Source: an uncultured Pseudomonadales bacterium
Lineage (GTDB): Bacteria; Pseudomonadota; Gammaproteobacteria; Pseudomonadales; Balneatricaceae
Length of the DNA stretch: 64,000 nt
NCBI GenBank assembly: GCA_937773555.1
Contig: CALJVT010000005.1
Span: forward strand, 1 to 64,000
Direction: 5' to 3'
The number at the start of each line of letters is the position of its first letter. Position 1 is the stretch's first letter. Below, piece by piece: positions 8,505 to 17,270 of the stretch. Made by a program: the position numbers and the translations under genes. The notes below the pieces were generated by a model that made no database searches, was not told the DNA's origin, and saw nothing but the letters and a program-made list of their open reading frames with translations.

Positions 8505-9407
8505 TTACGACTTAGCCGCATCTAGCTCAGCTAACTTTGTTTCCCAGTTCATTTCTTTGGCAAATTTAGCTACCTGCTCGTCGTTCATATACACAGTGTG
8601 CTCCGGACCAGGATATACCCGTGATTTAACTTCATCACGGTACTGAGTAAATACATTTTCCATAATAGGAATGAGGTCTGTGTAGATTTTCGAATGACGT
8701 GGCGTGTGCTCTTCATATAAATGGAACAAGTCCGATGTTATAATATGAACACCATGCGCCCTATTACCAGCGCCTAAGCTAATTACAGGGACATCTAAAA
8801 TTTCAGTTAAGTATTCGCAAACTTCTTGGCTGGTTACTTCGCACATAATTGAAAAGCAACCGGCGTCTACCATTGCCAGAGCATCATCTATTAACTCTTT
8901 GGCACGGTCGGAAGTTTTGCCTTGTGCAAAAAAACCACCCAACTGAGGCATACGCATTGGTGTAACGCCAATGTGGCCCTGAACTGGGATACCTGCTTTA
9001 ACGATCGCTTCAATGTTTTTAGCATGGTGTTGATTACCTTCACACTTCATCACTTCGGCGTTGGCACGTGATACAAATTTACCGGCATTCTCTACTGCTT
9101 GCTCTGGAGACACGTGAAAGCTCCAATATGGCATATCAACCATGCGCAAACCATATTTACTACCACGGTCAACCGCTTGTGACATCATCATTACTTCTTC
9201 AAAACTAACAGTTACAGTTGACTCATGACCAAATAAAACCATACCTCCTGTATCAGAGACACATAAAATATCAATGCCAAGACGGTCAGCAATAACGGCG
9301 CTACGGTAGTCATAGATAGCCATTTGCACAATACCTTCGCCCTCCTGCATTTTCTTTTGCAGGCCTCTGATAGTGATTTTCTTTCTCGGTACTGATAAGT
9401 CTGTCAT
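8505..9407 (-). CDS. PanB-like (ketopantoate hydroxymethyltransferase family) enzyme
   Basis: Member of the PanB / PEP-mutase-like TIM-barrel superfamily, 300 aa, slightly longer than E. coli PanB (264 aa). The metal-binding and active-site positions of PanB are retained in context: CVSDTGGM, MVDMPYW, MKCEGN and the catalytic Glu in IMCEVTS, plus LGAGN. PanB adds a hydroxymethyl group from methylene-tetrahydrofolate to ketoisovalerate in coenzyme A synthesis. Here there is no panC beside it; it heads a Rieske oxygenase cluster, so it more likely acts on a 2-oxo acid intermediate of the pathway (inference). The gene precedes the alpha subunit by 44 bases in the same direction. Confidence 0.85.
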   Translation of the reverse strand: MTDLSVPRKKITIRGLQKKMQEGEGIVQMAIYDYRSAVIADRLGIDILCVSDTGGMVLFGHESTVTVSFEEVMMMSQAVDRGSKYGLRMVDMPYWSFHVSPEQAVENAGKFVSRANAEVMKCEGNQHHAKNIEAIVKAGIPVQGHIGVTPMRMPQLGGFFAQGKTSDRAKELIDDALAMVDAGCFSIMCEVTSQEVCEYLTEILDVPVISLGAGNRAHGVHIITSDLFHLYEEHTPRHSKIYTDLIPIMENVFTQYRDEVKSRVYPGPEHTVYMNDEQVAKFAKEMNWETKLAELDAAKS

Positions 9408-9618
9408 AGCGTTCTCCTGCTCATTAATTGATTTTTATATAAAGCACTTTATTAATATGCTTTTAACTGACAACAATCATAGGCAGTGGACGTAAAAAGA
9501 GTCAAACAGATAGTTTTTATCAAGTGATAGCTTGTGCCTACAGGTAGGCGCTGTAAAAGGGAGACTTACTGGAGTTCAGAACACAAAATGATAGGCTAAT
9601 GTTTTTGAAGCAGCTAAC

Positions 9619-10356
9619 CTAAAAACGGACTAGCATCATTATTCCAACACCAATTAACAGGTAAGAGACTAATTTTTTTAGACTATCCACAGGAATATAG
9701 TGCACTAACTTTGCCCCCATTAAGGTACCTCCCACCATGGTTAGGGCAAGTACAACAGCAAGCTTTATATCAACTTCACCATATAAAAGGTTGCCTAAAG
9801 TCGCTGATGCAGAGATAGGAATCTGAATGACCTGAGACAAACCGATGGCTACTAGTACCGGCACTTTAAACCAAATAAGTATCGGAATTAATAATAGTGG
9901 GCCTCCAGTGCCAGTCAAGGATGAACCAATTCCTGCAACTAACCCAATAACCAACAAAGGTGTGTTTTTTTCGGTTTCCTGAGTGGATTGTGGGCCTACA
10001 GATTTACGAATTAATGCATTAACTCCAGAAGCCAGTATTAAAGTAGCTATCAATAATTCAAGGATATCCGCCGGAAAGAACGGTAGTAAAAAAGCCCCAA
10101 TATAGGCACCAGGGAGAGCACCTAGGCAAACTTTCTTTGCCATTAACCAATTAATAGTCCCTTGACGGGCATATATCAAAGCACCTACTGATCCGGTAAT
10201 CATGTAACTAAGCATACATGCGGGAATGGCTGAGTGTAGGGAAATGCCACCCATAAACTTAAGCGCAGGAACTAATAAAACACCACCAACCCCAACACTA
10301 CCAATTAGGATGCCAACAAAGAACACGACAAAGGTTAACAGCGGTGGTAAGAACAT
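9619..10356 (-). CDS. TauE/SafE family membrane exporter
   Basis: Integral membrane protein of 245 aa with about eight hydrophobic helices in two repeated halves, each with the glycine-rich family motif (GVGGVLLVPAL near residues 22-32 and GTGGPLLLIPILI near residues 147-159). TauE/SafE proteins export sulfite or sulfoacetate, and related members move other organic anions. It is the leftward gene nearest the divergent LysR regulator, upstream of the oxygenase genes. If the oxygenase releases sulfite from a sulfonate, this protein could remove it (inference). Confidence 0.88.
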   Translation of the reverse strand: MFLPPLLTFVVFFVGILIGSVGVGGVLLVPALKFMGGISLHSAIPACMLSYMITGSVGALIYARQGTINWLMAKKVCLGALPGAYIGAFLLPFFPADILELLIATLILASGVNALIRKSVGPQSTQETEKNTPLLVIGLVAGIGSSLTGTGGPLLLIPILIWFKVPVLVAIGLSQVIQIPISASATLGNLLYGEVDIKLAVVLALTMVGGTLMGAKLVHYIPVDSLKKLVSYLLIGVGIMMLVRF

Positions 10357-10536
10357 AAAAGGTATCAGTAAGGCTAATAATAGTAATGGAATTTATTGTT
10401 TGAATTAAAACTATAGCACAAGATATTAGTACCTTACAGGCTCTGGGTGATAGACTAAATCGTGACTATTTGCTATTTCTTATTTTTTATCAATGACATT
10501 TGATTGACTTTAAATTTAAAAATCAAGGAGTTATAC

Positions 10537-11454
10537 GTGTTTTTAAGACAATTCCAATATCTCGTTGCACTAGAACAAGAGCAGCACTTTGGCCGAGCAG
10601 CCGAAAAATGCCATGTTTCTCAGCCCAGCTTATCCAGTGCCATTAAAAGCCTAGAAAAAGAGTTAGGTATCCCATTAATTCTTCGCAAGCAAAAATTTGA
10701 AGGCTTCACCGAAGAAGGAAAGCGCGTAGTTACTTGGGCCAAGCGCTTATTAGCTGACAGGTCAGCTATGGTGGAGGAGCTTAGCATTATGAGGCGTGAT
10801 CTGAACGGGCGTTTGCGTATAGGAGCTACGCCATTTAGCTCTCCCTTATTTCCAACTGTTAGCCAGCTTTTTCAACAACGCTATCCGTCTGTCCAATTAG
10901 ATATTCAGTTTATAGGCACCGATCGATTGGTTCAGGGCTTAACAAACTTTGAAATAGACATCGGTGTCACAGACCTAGATAACCCTGCTCTAGACCCTTT
11001 TGTCACCATGGAGTTATACGAAGAACCATTATATTTACTGCTTCCCGATAATGATTGGTTGGATGATAGCCCAACTATCTCATGGGCTGACGCTTGCAAG
11101 TTACCACTTTGCTTACTTTCTAAATCAATGCGAGAAAGGCAAATGATGGATGAGGCTTTTGAAACAGCAGGTGTACAATGTAAGCCAATCTTGGAATCAA
11201 ATTCTATTTTTCAATTGGCTTTTCATACCATGGCAGGAGATCTTGCCACCATTGTTCCCAAGCGCTTTGCCCATTTACCAAACACAAAACAAAAATTACT
11301 TGAATCACCAACCGTTTCCCAAACATTAGGATTGGTATGGGTGCACGGCAACCCTGTATTACCGATGACTAAAGCAACCTCTGCACTTATGCGAGAGGCC
11401 CTAGATGCTGGCGCATTTGAAAATTTCAGCTTTGTAGGAAAAGACTCGAGTTAA
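10537..11454 (+). CDS. LysR-family transcriptional regulator
   Basis: Regulator of 305 aa. The N-terminus carries the LysR helix-turn-helix (FLRQFQYLVALEQEQHFGRAAEKC, split by the conserved HVSQPSLSSAIKSLEKELG), followed by a periplasmic-binding-like effector domain. I chose the GTG at 10537 because a strong AAGGAG lies six bases upstream; the longer frame from 10504 has no such site and LysR proteins normally begin just before FxxV. It is divergent from the TauE/SafE gene with a 180-base shared spacer, the usual arrangement for a LysR regulator that controls the leftward cluster in response to a pathway compound. Confidence 0.93.
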   Translation: MFLRQFQYLVALEQEQHFGRAAEKCHVSQPSLSSAIKSLEKELGIPLILRKQKFEGFTEEGKRVVTWAKRLLADRSAMVEELSIMRRDLNGRLRIGATPFSSPLFPTVSQLFQQRYPSVQLDIQFIGTDRLVQGLTNFEIDIGVTDLDNPALDPFVTMELYEEPLYLLLPDNDWLDDSPTISWADACKLPLCLLSKSMRERQMMDEAFETAGVQCKPILESNSIFQLAFHTMAGDLATIVPKRFAHLPNTKQKLLESPTVSQTLGLVWVHGNPVLPMTKATSALMREALDAGAFENFSFVGKDSS

Positions 11455-11550
11455 ACAACTCCGCTTAAAGCATGGCGAATTAAAGACCGTTTAGTTTAGG
11501 TGGAACCATAGCTATTTGTGGACCAACAACTACTAAGTGAGAGAAGCACT

Positions 11551-11778
11551 ATGAAACCAATGACACATAAGCCAATGCTCAGACCAACACTAGCGCAGGC
11601 AGAAGCATTGATAGGCGGCCGTGCTACCTTAGTTTTTGAACAAAGTGGCATGCAGGTATTAGCTGATGAGGAGGGTTTGATGAAAAGCTTGGCATTAAAT
11701 ACTGAGGCTACTGAGCTATGTGGTGTGCGCATCATCGGTAACGCTATTATATTAACAGGAGAATCGATGTGGAAGTAG
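11551..11778 (+). CDS. Small protein, possibly DUF3846-like
   Basis: Short frame of 75 aa, about 100 bases after the LysR gene. The sequence pattern (TLAQAEALIGG, then a strand, LADEEGLMKSLALN, then CGVRIIGNAIILTG) resembles the DUF3846 family: a helix that ends in GG, a D/NEEG turn, and a final I(V/I)GNA strand. Proteins of that family are small and often found in phages and plasmids; their function is not known. The start at 11551 is chosen because GAGAGAAG lies just upstream, but the ATG at 11563 is also possible. The family link is by eye only. Confidence 0.5.
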   Translation: MKPMTHKPMLRPTLAQAEALIGGRATLVFEQSGMQVLADEEGLMKSLALNTEATELCGVRIIGNAIILTGESMWK

Positions 11779-12080
11779 CGAGGTAGATACGTATCCGCTT
11801 TATGGTAATCACCTAAAAACTCAGACAGACTCGCCTAATTGCTGTGACACCCTATTGGGTCGATATATTGGCTTCTTATACTTGCTGATGGCTTCAGCTG
11901 ACCCAGGGCATAGACTATATCCAACGGTGCAATAGTTTTAGCACTCCCTATCACCAATGAGGACATTAAGCCTAGAAATACCAGAGTGTATAGTTAATCG
12001 GCAAGATTAAGTGTTTATAGCGGTGTTTGTGCCGTTTTTAAAATGCACTGATTGCACTACAAGCATTAGGTTTACCAGCC
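11779..12080. other. Non-coding stretch
   Basis: About 300 bases between a rightward small gene and a leftward TPR gene (convergent ends). I see no open frame with a ribosome site and no strong terminator. Confidence 0.5.
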
Positions 12081-13838
12081 TCACTTAAGAAAATCAAAAG
12101 CAATAACACATCGTTCAACGTCTTTTAAAACTGGAATAGTTTGATGGAAAAGTGATGATGGAAACAACACGATATCTCCATTGCATGGTTGATAAATTTG
12201 CCGGGGATAATCCTCATTTTTAATCGGATAATCATAACCATGTAGTCCAAATTCAATCGCACCTTCGTGCTCTTCAGGCGACTCTACAGTTTTTAAATAA
12301 AACACACCACTTATGCAACCAGACGGGTGTATATGGGCGCGTTGATGGCCATTTTTTAACATACGGACATACCAAGCTTTTATATTATTTTGTTTGGGCC
12401 AATTTTGAATGAGCCCATTATCAAGAGATTTAAATTTTTCAAAGAACAATTCGAGCTCTTTTTCAATTGCACTTTCCAAAATTTTAAGCGTTTTATTAGG
12501 TTTAGAAAACAAATTTCCAGATGTGTGGAACCCTGATACTGTGGCATGGTTTTTAGGTTCCCATGCGGTGTTTTTTTCATTCATTTCAACCAATAGAGTA
12601 TTAATGAATTCATTATGGTTAGGGATATGGTTTTTTATGTTACTAAATGTAATTAGCTCATTGGGTTTTTTGCAAAATGGATAAGCATCTGTTTGCTCCA
12701 TTTGATGTGCCGCAAATGCGCTCATCGCCGCCACACGAATATTGGAAGGATTTTTTTTCGCTATAGATTCAATACGGTCATTAAAATCATCATAATGTTC
12801 TAAAGAATATGTACATTCCAAGGCCTTAGCCACTGAGTATTTATCTGTTAACTTATCAAAACAATCTCTTGCTTCTTTGTATCTATTATTTTCATGGAAA
12901 AGACTACCCAGATTCTTATAGGCATCTGAATAATCAGGTTTAAGCTTTAGCGCTTTCTTATAGCTTTCTATTGCGGCCGCCACATTCCCTCCATCGTTCA
13001 GAGCAGCAGCCATATTGTAATGTGTCTCAGGTGAATCAGCGGTGATTTTTAGAGCCTTTTTATAGCTATTTACAGCAGCATCAAATTGATCCAAGGCGGC
13101 ATTTGATGCCCCTGTAATATTATAAAGAAGAGAGGAATTTGGAAAACGATCCAACATTTTACTAGCATTAGTCAGGGCCTGTTTGAATTTTCCCTGTGTG
13201 TAAAGGCTGATAATCAATTGTTGCTCTTCGGATGAAGGGTCTTGTTGCGCTACCAACACAACTCCAGTTAACAACTTTAGAGCCTTAAGCGCCTGTTTAT
13301 TGTGTGGGAATTTATGTAAAATATCTTGGTAAATAGTCTTTGCTTGTTCTAGATTAGCCCCTTTAGATGCACGCTTTGCGACTCTGAAGGCCTGATCGAG
13401 TTTCATATTATCTAGAATGTTGGGTTTGGGGATAGCGGCAGCCTCCAAAGGCACTGCGACACTCTTGTTGATCTTTAAACCCTGTTTTGTGAGACTTTTT
13501 TCTAGCTGATCTAAAGCTTCACCAGTGAATCCTTGTTGTTGGGCCTTAACAGACACCGCTTGTGCATCGGCTGAACGGTCAAGTTTTATCAACGCGTTAA
13601 TGTAGCTTAACCAGAATTGAACGATTGCAGGATTAGCTGCAGTAGCTGCTTTAAAAAAAGGCAATGATGCTTGTATTTTACCCACACCAACAGCCAAAAC
13701 ACCCATATTATGATTAGCATCAGCATGGTTAGGCTGTACATTTATAATAGTAGTATATAGCCTCTGGGCTTCTTGAAGCTGCCCAGCCTTATGGGCTTCA
13801 ACACCCTTCTTTAACAGTTCACCTAATGACAATTCCAT
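12081..13838 (-). CDS. TPR-repeat protein with C-terminal 2-oxoglutarate/Fe(II) oxygenase-like domain
   Basis: Large two-part protein of 585 aa. Residues from about 10 to 350 are tetratricopeptide repeats (for example HADANHNMGVLAVGVGK, SPETHYNMAAALNDGGN and YSDAYKNLGSLFHENNR), which form protein-binding superhelices. The C-terminal 200 residues match the TIGR02466-type 2OG-Fe(II) oxygenase fold: HIHPSGCISGVFYL with the proximal His residues, then GDIVLFPSSLFHQTIPV with the distal His, and ERCVIAFDF. Such fusions are suspected protein or peptide hydroxylases. I chose the ATG at 13838; a GTG at 13848-13850 in the same frame is possible. No signal peptide. It stands alone, and the target is unknown. 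Confidence 0.85.
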   Translation of the reverse strand: MELSLGELLKKGVEAHKAGQLQEAQRLYTTIINVQPNHADANHNMGVLAVGVGKIQASLPFFKAATAANPAIVQFWLSYINALIKLDRSADAQAVSVKAQQQGFTGEALDQLEKSLTKQGLKINKSVAVPLEAAAIPKPNILDNMKLDQAFRVAKRASKGANLEQAKTIYQDILHKFPHNKQALKALKLLTGVVLVAQQDPSSEEQQLIISLYTQGKFKQALTNASKMLDRFPNSSLLYNITGASNAALDQFDAAVNSYKKALKITADSPETHYNMAAALNDGGNVAAAIESYKKALKLKPDYSDAYKNLGSLFHENNRYKEARDCFDKLTDKYSVAKALECTYSLEHYDDFNDRIESIAKKNPSNIRVAAMSAFAAHQMEQTDAYPFCKKPNELITFSNIKNHIPNHNEFINTLLVEMNEKNTAWEPKNHATVSGFHTSGNLFSKPNKTLKILESAIEKELELFFEKFKSLDNGLIQNWPKQNNIKAWYVRMLKNGHQRAHIHPSGCISGVFYLKTVESPEEHEGAIEFGLHGYDYPIKNEDYPRQIYQPCNGDIVLFPSSLFHQTIPVLKDVERCVIAFDFLK

Positions 13839-14144
13839 AAAAAAATCCACAACGTATCCATTAGTTAAATACTAACATTGGGGCACGTTGATATAAAGAT
13901 TTATTGGATTGATAAGCGCGGATTCATTGTAAATTGGTGAGTTTAAATATTTAGCCTGTGGGTGTCTAGAGAAGTTAGTTTAGGTTAAGGCAAACCAACC
14001 CGAAAGATAATTCTTAGACGTTATGCGCACTTCCACGCAACAAGAGGTGTTGTCTGAGGTCTAAGTAACCAGTGTTAAACTGTGCCTATTTAATTGGGGC
14101 TAGGGAGAAGCTTACCCCCTAGCTATTCTAGACATATTTTTTAG

Positions 14145-14498
14145 TTAATGTTTGTCACCCCAAACACCATGGAATTCGTAAGCAACAGCTTGTTGGGCAC
14201 CGACTACCCATGCGTCATGGCCAGGCTCAATTGAATAAGCATCACCGGCTGAGTATGTCGCCTCAGTGCCATCATCATGACGGCAGGTAATGGTTCCTTC
14301 AACAATAACACCAAGATGTTTAGCCTCACAACTTTGGGTCCCAACAACAGGCTGGATGTCCTTAGACCATACCCAGCCAGGCTGAATAACAAGTTTCATA
14401 ACACGCTGCCCAGCAATATTAACAGTTTCAACACGGGCATTATTTGGCGTACTTATATCTGAGTCTGTAGCAAAATTCTTAATTTCTATGGAAGACAT
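14145..14498 (-). CDS. Cupin-domain protein
   Basis: Small beta-barrel protein of 117 aa. The cupin pattern is visible as CEAKHLGVIVEGTITCRHDDG followed by YSAGDAYSIEPGHDAWVVG. The metal-site histidines are partly kept (His in CEAKHLG and in GHDAW). It has no tell-tale catalytic signature; many such single-domain cupins are small-molecule binding or isomerase-like proteins. It runs leftward, with the ABM-type gene just upstream in the same direction. Confidence 0.82.
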   Translation of the reverse strand: MSSIEIKNFATDSDISTPNNARVETVNIAGQRVMKLVIQPGWVWSKDIQPVVGTQSCEAKHLGVIVEGTITCRHDDGTEATYSAGDAYSIEPGHDAWVVGAQQAVAYEFHGVWGDKH

Positions 14499-14600
14499 TT
14501 TAATTCCTTTAATTTAGAGGTTTAGTCTGCTTTAGCACAAAGGCTTCGCGAGCTAAGTATAATCTGCGCTAGTTAAACTTGGCGTCGTCATCAAAATCGG

Positions 14601-14879
14601 TTAATTTATATGGTTAAGTGTCACTTCACCAATAACACTTTCCATAGAGACGATATCTGGGTTAGCCATGCGCTTATCCCTTTCGGCATCCGCTTTGTCC
14701 ATCGCTGCTTGGCTCTCATAGATCGATACTGCGATCAACTTGCTACCCTCACTTCTTATGCCAATAAGTTGTTCTGCTGATGGAAAATCCTTTACTGCAT
14801 TCGCAGCATAAGATAAGGCGGCAGCATCTGCCACTTCTTGAGAAATCAAAGTTATTGTAGTGATTCTAACTATCGACAT
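14601..14879 (-). CDS. ABM-like / dimeric alpha-beta barrel protein
   Basis: Protein of 92 aa with the pattern of an antibiotic-biosynthesis-monooxygenase-like ferredoxin fold: a beta strand (IVRITTITLI), a helix, LIGIRSEGSKLIAVSIYESQAAMDKAD and a final SVIGEVTLNH strand. Members are often co-factor-free oxygenases or simply stress-related dimers. The start at 14879 is preceded by an AGGAG-like site (CAAGGAGAGCATT context on the minus strand). It lies about 100 bases upstream of the cupin gene and may be co-transcribed with it. Function not assigned. Confidence 0.72.
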   Translation of the reverse strand: MSIVRITTITLISQEVADAAALSYAANAVKDFPSAEQLIGIRSEGSKLIAVSIYESQAAMDKADAERDKRMANPDIVSMESVIGEVTLNHIN

Positions 14880-15146
14880 AATGCTCTCCTTGAATAAATT
14901 AATGCTTCAGTTATTGAAATAACTAACATTTATAAGCCTAACCAACATTGAAACTTAAGTAAACAATATCGCCTCAGCCGTTAAATTGTAGGCCTTTTAT
15001 ACATCGACTGTGATTCACACATTAAGCCCTGTTTGATAAACCACTACTCTATTTCAATGTAAGAAAACGTATGTGAGTATTTAAGACTGAAGGCTGATTG
15101 GTCATTCTTTCCATTTTTCTACTGCATTATTTAACCTTTGAGTTAT

Positions 15147-15307
15147 ATGAATCCAGATAAAATGAAAGCTTATATAACCCTATGGTCTAGAGAAGATTTG
15201 TCTGATGAGTTAAAGAAAATGAGAAACCTATTTTGGTTATAGGCGGCTCTCATGACAATGAAGTGTTTTGTGAAGCAGCCAAATCAGATATTTTCCTGTA
15301 TCAATGA
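15147..15307 (+). pseudogene. Remnant of an alpha/beta hydrolase gene (frameshifted C-terminal fragment)
   Basis: Two short frames join if one base is added. The first, from ATG 15147, gives MNPDKMKAYITLWSREDLSD and then ELKKM. The second, one base back from 15221, gives EKPILVIGGSHDNEVFCEAA, then KSDIFLYQ and a stop at 15305. The joined text, SREDLSDELKKM-EKPILVIGGSHDNE, matches the helix, strand and acidic-turn pattern before the catalytic Asp in alpha/beta hydrolases (PxLVIxGxxD). The rest of the fold is absent on both sides, so this is a decayed gene end rather than a sequencing slip in an intact gene. Both readings come from the sequence; the family match is by eye. Confidence 0.55.
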
Positions 15308-15364
15308 CGATCTCATGTAAGTAGTATTTATAGTACTATTGGCACAGAAAAAAGGACGTTTTTA

Positions 15365-15715
15365 ATGAAGCATTTGTTTAAGCTCGACAATCAACAATTA
15401 ACTGAGGTAATTAGTGACACTTTAGAGGGATGGACCGTTGTTCGGGGTAGTCCTACAATGAAAACTTGGATACTCCATACATCCAATGATGGCAGTATGA
15501 TTTCTGGTATCTGGACAGCCACCCCAGGCACCTATCATGCTACTTATGCCGAATATGAATTCGTTCATCTCATAGAAGGCCGTATCACCATTACACCCGA
15601 TGGTGGACAACCCATGGACGTAGGCCCAGGGGATGCCTTTGTGGTAGACGTAGGGTTTAAAGGTACCTGGGAAATCAAAGAGTCTGTGGTTAAGCATTTT
15701 GACATTAAGCTATGA
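15365..15715 (+). CDS. Cupin (DUF861 / EutQ-like) protein
   Basis: Single-domain cupin of 116 aa. It has the DUF861 pattern: SMISGIWTATPGTYHATYAEYEF, HLIEGRITITPDGG, then VGPGDAFVVDVGFKGTWEI. Proteins of this type include ureidoglycolate-lyase-like and other small enzymes, but no specific function can be assigned. It is preceded by a GAAAAAAGGACG ribosome site before ATG 15365. It stands apart from the leftward cupin at 14145 and is not a duplicate of it. Confidence 0.8.
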   Translation: MKHLFKLDNQQLTEVISDTLEGWTVVRGSPTMKTWILHTSNDGSMISGIWTATPGTYHATYAEYEFVHLIEGRITITPDGGQPMDVGPGDAFVVDVGFKGTWEIKESVVKHFDIKL

Positions 15716-15904
15716 GGTTTATTACGACGTATGACTGATGTGTCTATTCATTCAAAGTATGTGCCTAATTGATTAAAAGTATGGGTAGCGTTTCTTTTAT
15801 TTAACATAGCCATTGTATAGACCTCAAGGTCGATTTTCATGAAATTTTCAAGATTAAGGTTGCCAGCCCCACCCTTGTTAACCATTATCAGTTAAACTTA
15901 GTCT

Positions 15905-16939
15905 ATGAATCGATTTCGGCTGATAGATACCAGTGGCCATACGGACAGTGAGTATCAAGACTATATTTTACAAGGGGTATCACGTACCTTTGCGTTAACT
16001 ATTCCCCAGTTGTCAAAGGATCTTGTGCAGGTGGTGGGCAATGCCTATTTATGGTGTCGTATGGCCGATACTATTGAAGATGATCCACAGCTTGCCTTAG
16101 CCCTGAAAGGACATTTTAGTCACCAACTAGCAGGCTTGTTAGAGAGCAAAGAGTCGACTACCGCTTGGGTGGCAGAATTACAGCCGCAGCTGCACCAAGA
16201 TACCGCACCCGCTGAGCTCGACTTAATTGCCAACAGTCAGCGTATTTTGCGTTTATTTCGTAGCTTTAGCCCAACCCAGCAACGCATTATTCAGCAATGC
16301 GTAGCCACTATGGTGCAAGGTATGATGCACTATCAGGCCCATCAACCCCACTCAGGTTTGCCTAATATTCCGGCGCTTAACGACTATTGTTATCATGTGG
16401 CCGGTATTGTTGGTGAGATGCTGACATTGCTCTACTGCGATTACTCGAGCAAACTCAGACACAACAAAGCCCAGCTTATGCCCTTGGCCGTATCCTTTGG
16501 CCAAGGTTTGCAAATGACCAATATTCTCAAGGATATTTGGCAAGACCAAGGTCGTGAAATTTGCTGGTTACCGCAAGATGTATTTAGCAAATACAACATT
16601 GAATTGCAGGATTTATCAAAGCAACGCACCAACCCTGATTTTCACCGGGGAGTGAGGGAACTGGTGGCTATTGCTCATGGTCACCTGCAGGACGCCTTAA
16701 GCTATACACTAATGACCCCAAAGGCTGAACAGGGCTACCGCAACTTTTGCCTATGGGCCATTGGTATGGCCTTATTAACCTTAAAGAACATCCATAAGCA
16801 GCCCGATTTTGAACACAGTTCGCAGATCAAAATTTCCCGCAATAAGGTTAAAATCATCTTTGTCGTGACCCGTTTTATTGGCCGCAGTAATAGCTTGGTT
16901 AAGTTGTTTTTTAAACGTGTAGCCCGCGGTTTACCTTAA
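15905..16939 (+). CDS. Squalene/phytoene synthase family protein
   Basis: Head-to-head isoprenyl diphosphate condensing enzyme of 344 aa. Both Asp-rich Mg-diphosphate motifs are visible: MADTIED near residue 55 and NILKDIWQDQGRE near residue 208, together with YCYHVAGIVGEML near residue 161. The pattern and the long C-terminal part resemble squalene synthase more than plant-type phytoene synthase; a membrane anchor is not obvious at the C-terminus (SNSLVKLFFKRVARGLP). It stands alone, without a cyclase, desaturase or hpn genes beside it, so the end product cannot be decided. It would supply a C30 or C40 precursor for hopanoids or carotenoids. Confidence 0.88.
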   Translation: MNRFRLIDTSGHTDSEYQDYILQGVSRTFALTIPQLSKDLVQVVGNAYLWCRMADTIEDDPQLALALKGHFSHQLAGLLESKESTTAWVAELQPQLHQDTAPAELDLIANSQRILRLFRSFSPTQQRIIQQCVATMVQGMMHYQAHQPHSGLPNIPALNDYCYHVAGIVGEMLTLLYCDYSSKLRHNKAQLMPLAVSFGQGLQMTNILKDIWQDQGREICWLPQDVFSKYNIELQDLSKQRTNPDFHRGVRELVAIAHGHLQDALSYTLMTPKAEQGYRNFCLWAIGMALLTLKNIHKQPDFEHSSQIKISRNKVKIIFVVTRFIGRSNSLVKLFFKRVARGLP

Positions 16940-17270
16940 TAGCAATTGGTTTAAAAAAGAGCCTTAGGTTTACTTTCAAAGACTGACGACGAGCCTCAGG
17001 CAAAGCAACCGTTTTCAGGTCAATCCCTAAAGTGAAAAATCAATGCTCCTTAAGTGTTAAAGCTATCTTCTAGTATAGGCACCCCACAGGCCCTTTAAAA
17101 GTCCAGTAAGTGATTAATAGTCTATAAGCAGATCCCTCAGGCTTATAGAGCCTTTGAATACCAATAGCTACAAGTATACTAAGATATATTTAGTATATAT
17201 TAATTCCCTAATTTATAATCTCCAGAATATGCCTCTGATTTGTCTTAAAGTCTGGACACAGTCATTATTG
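16940..17270. other. Non-coding AT-rich stretch
   Basis: About 330 bases between a rightward synthase and a leftward broken gene. No convincing gene. Convergent transcripts would end here, but no strong hairpin with a T run is seen. Confidence 0.45.

Noticed and set aside
14099-14123. GCTAGGG/CCCTAGC seven-base inverted repeat after the cupin gene
   Set aside because: It has no T run on the minus strand, so it is not a convincing terminator; it may be chance.
16441-16632. Open frames opposite the squalene/phytoene synthase gene
   Set aside because: Short, no ribosome site, and inside a conserved enzyme gene on the other strand.
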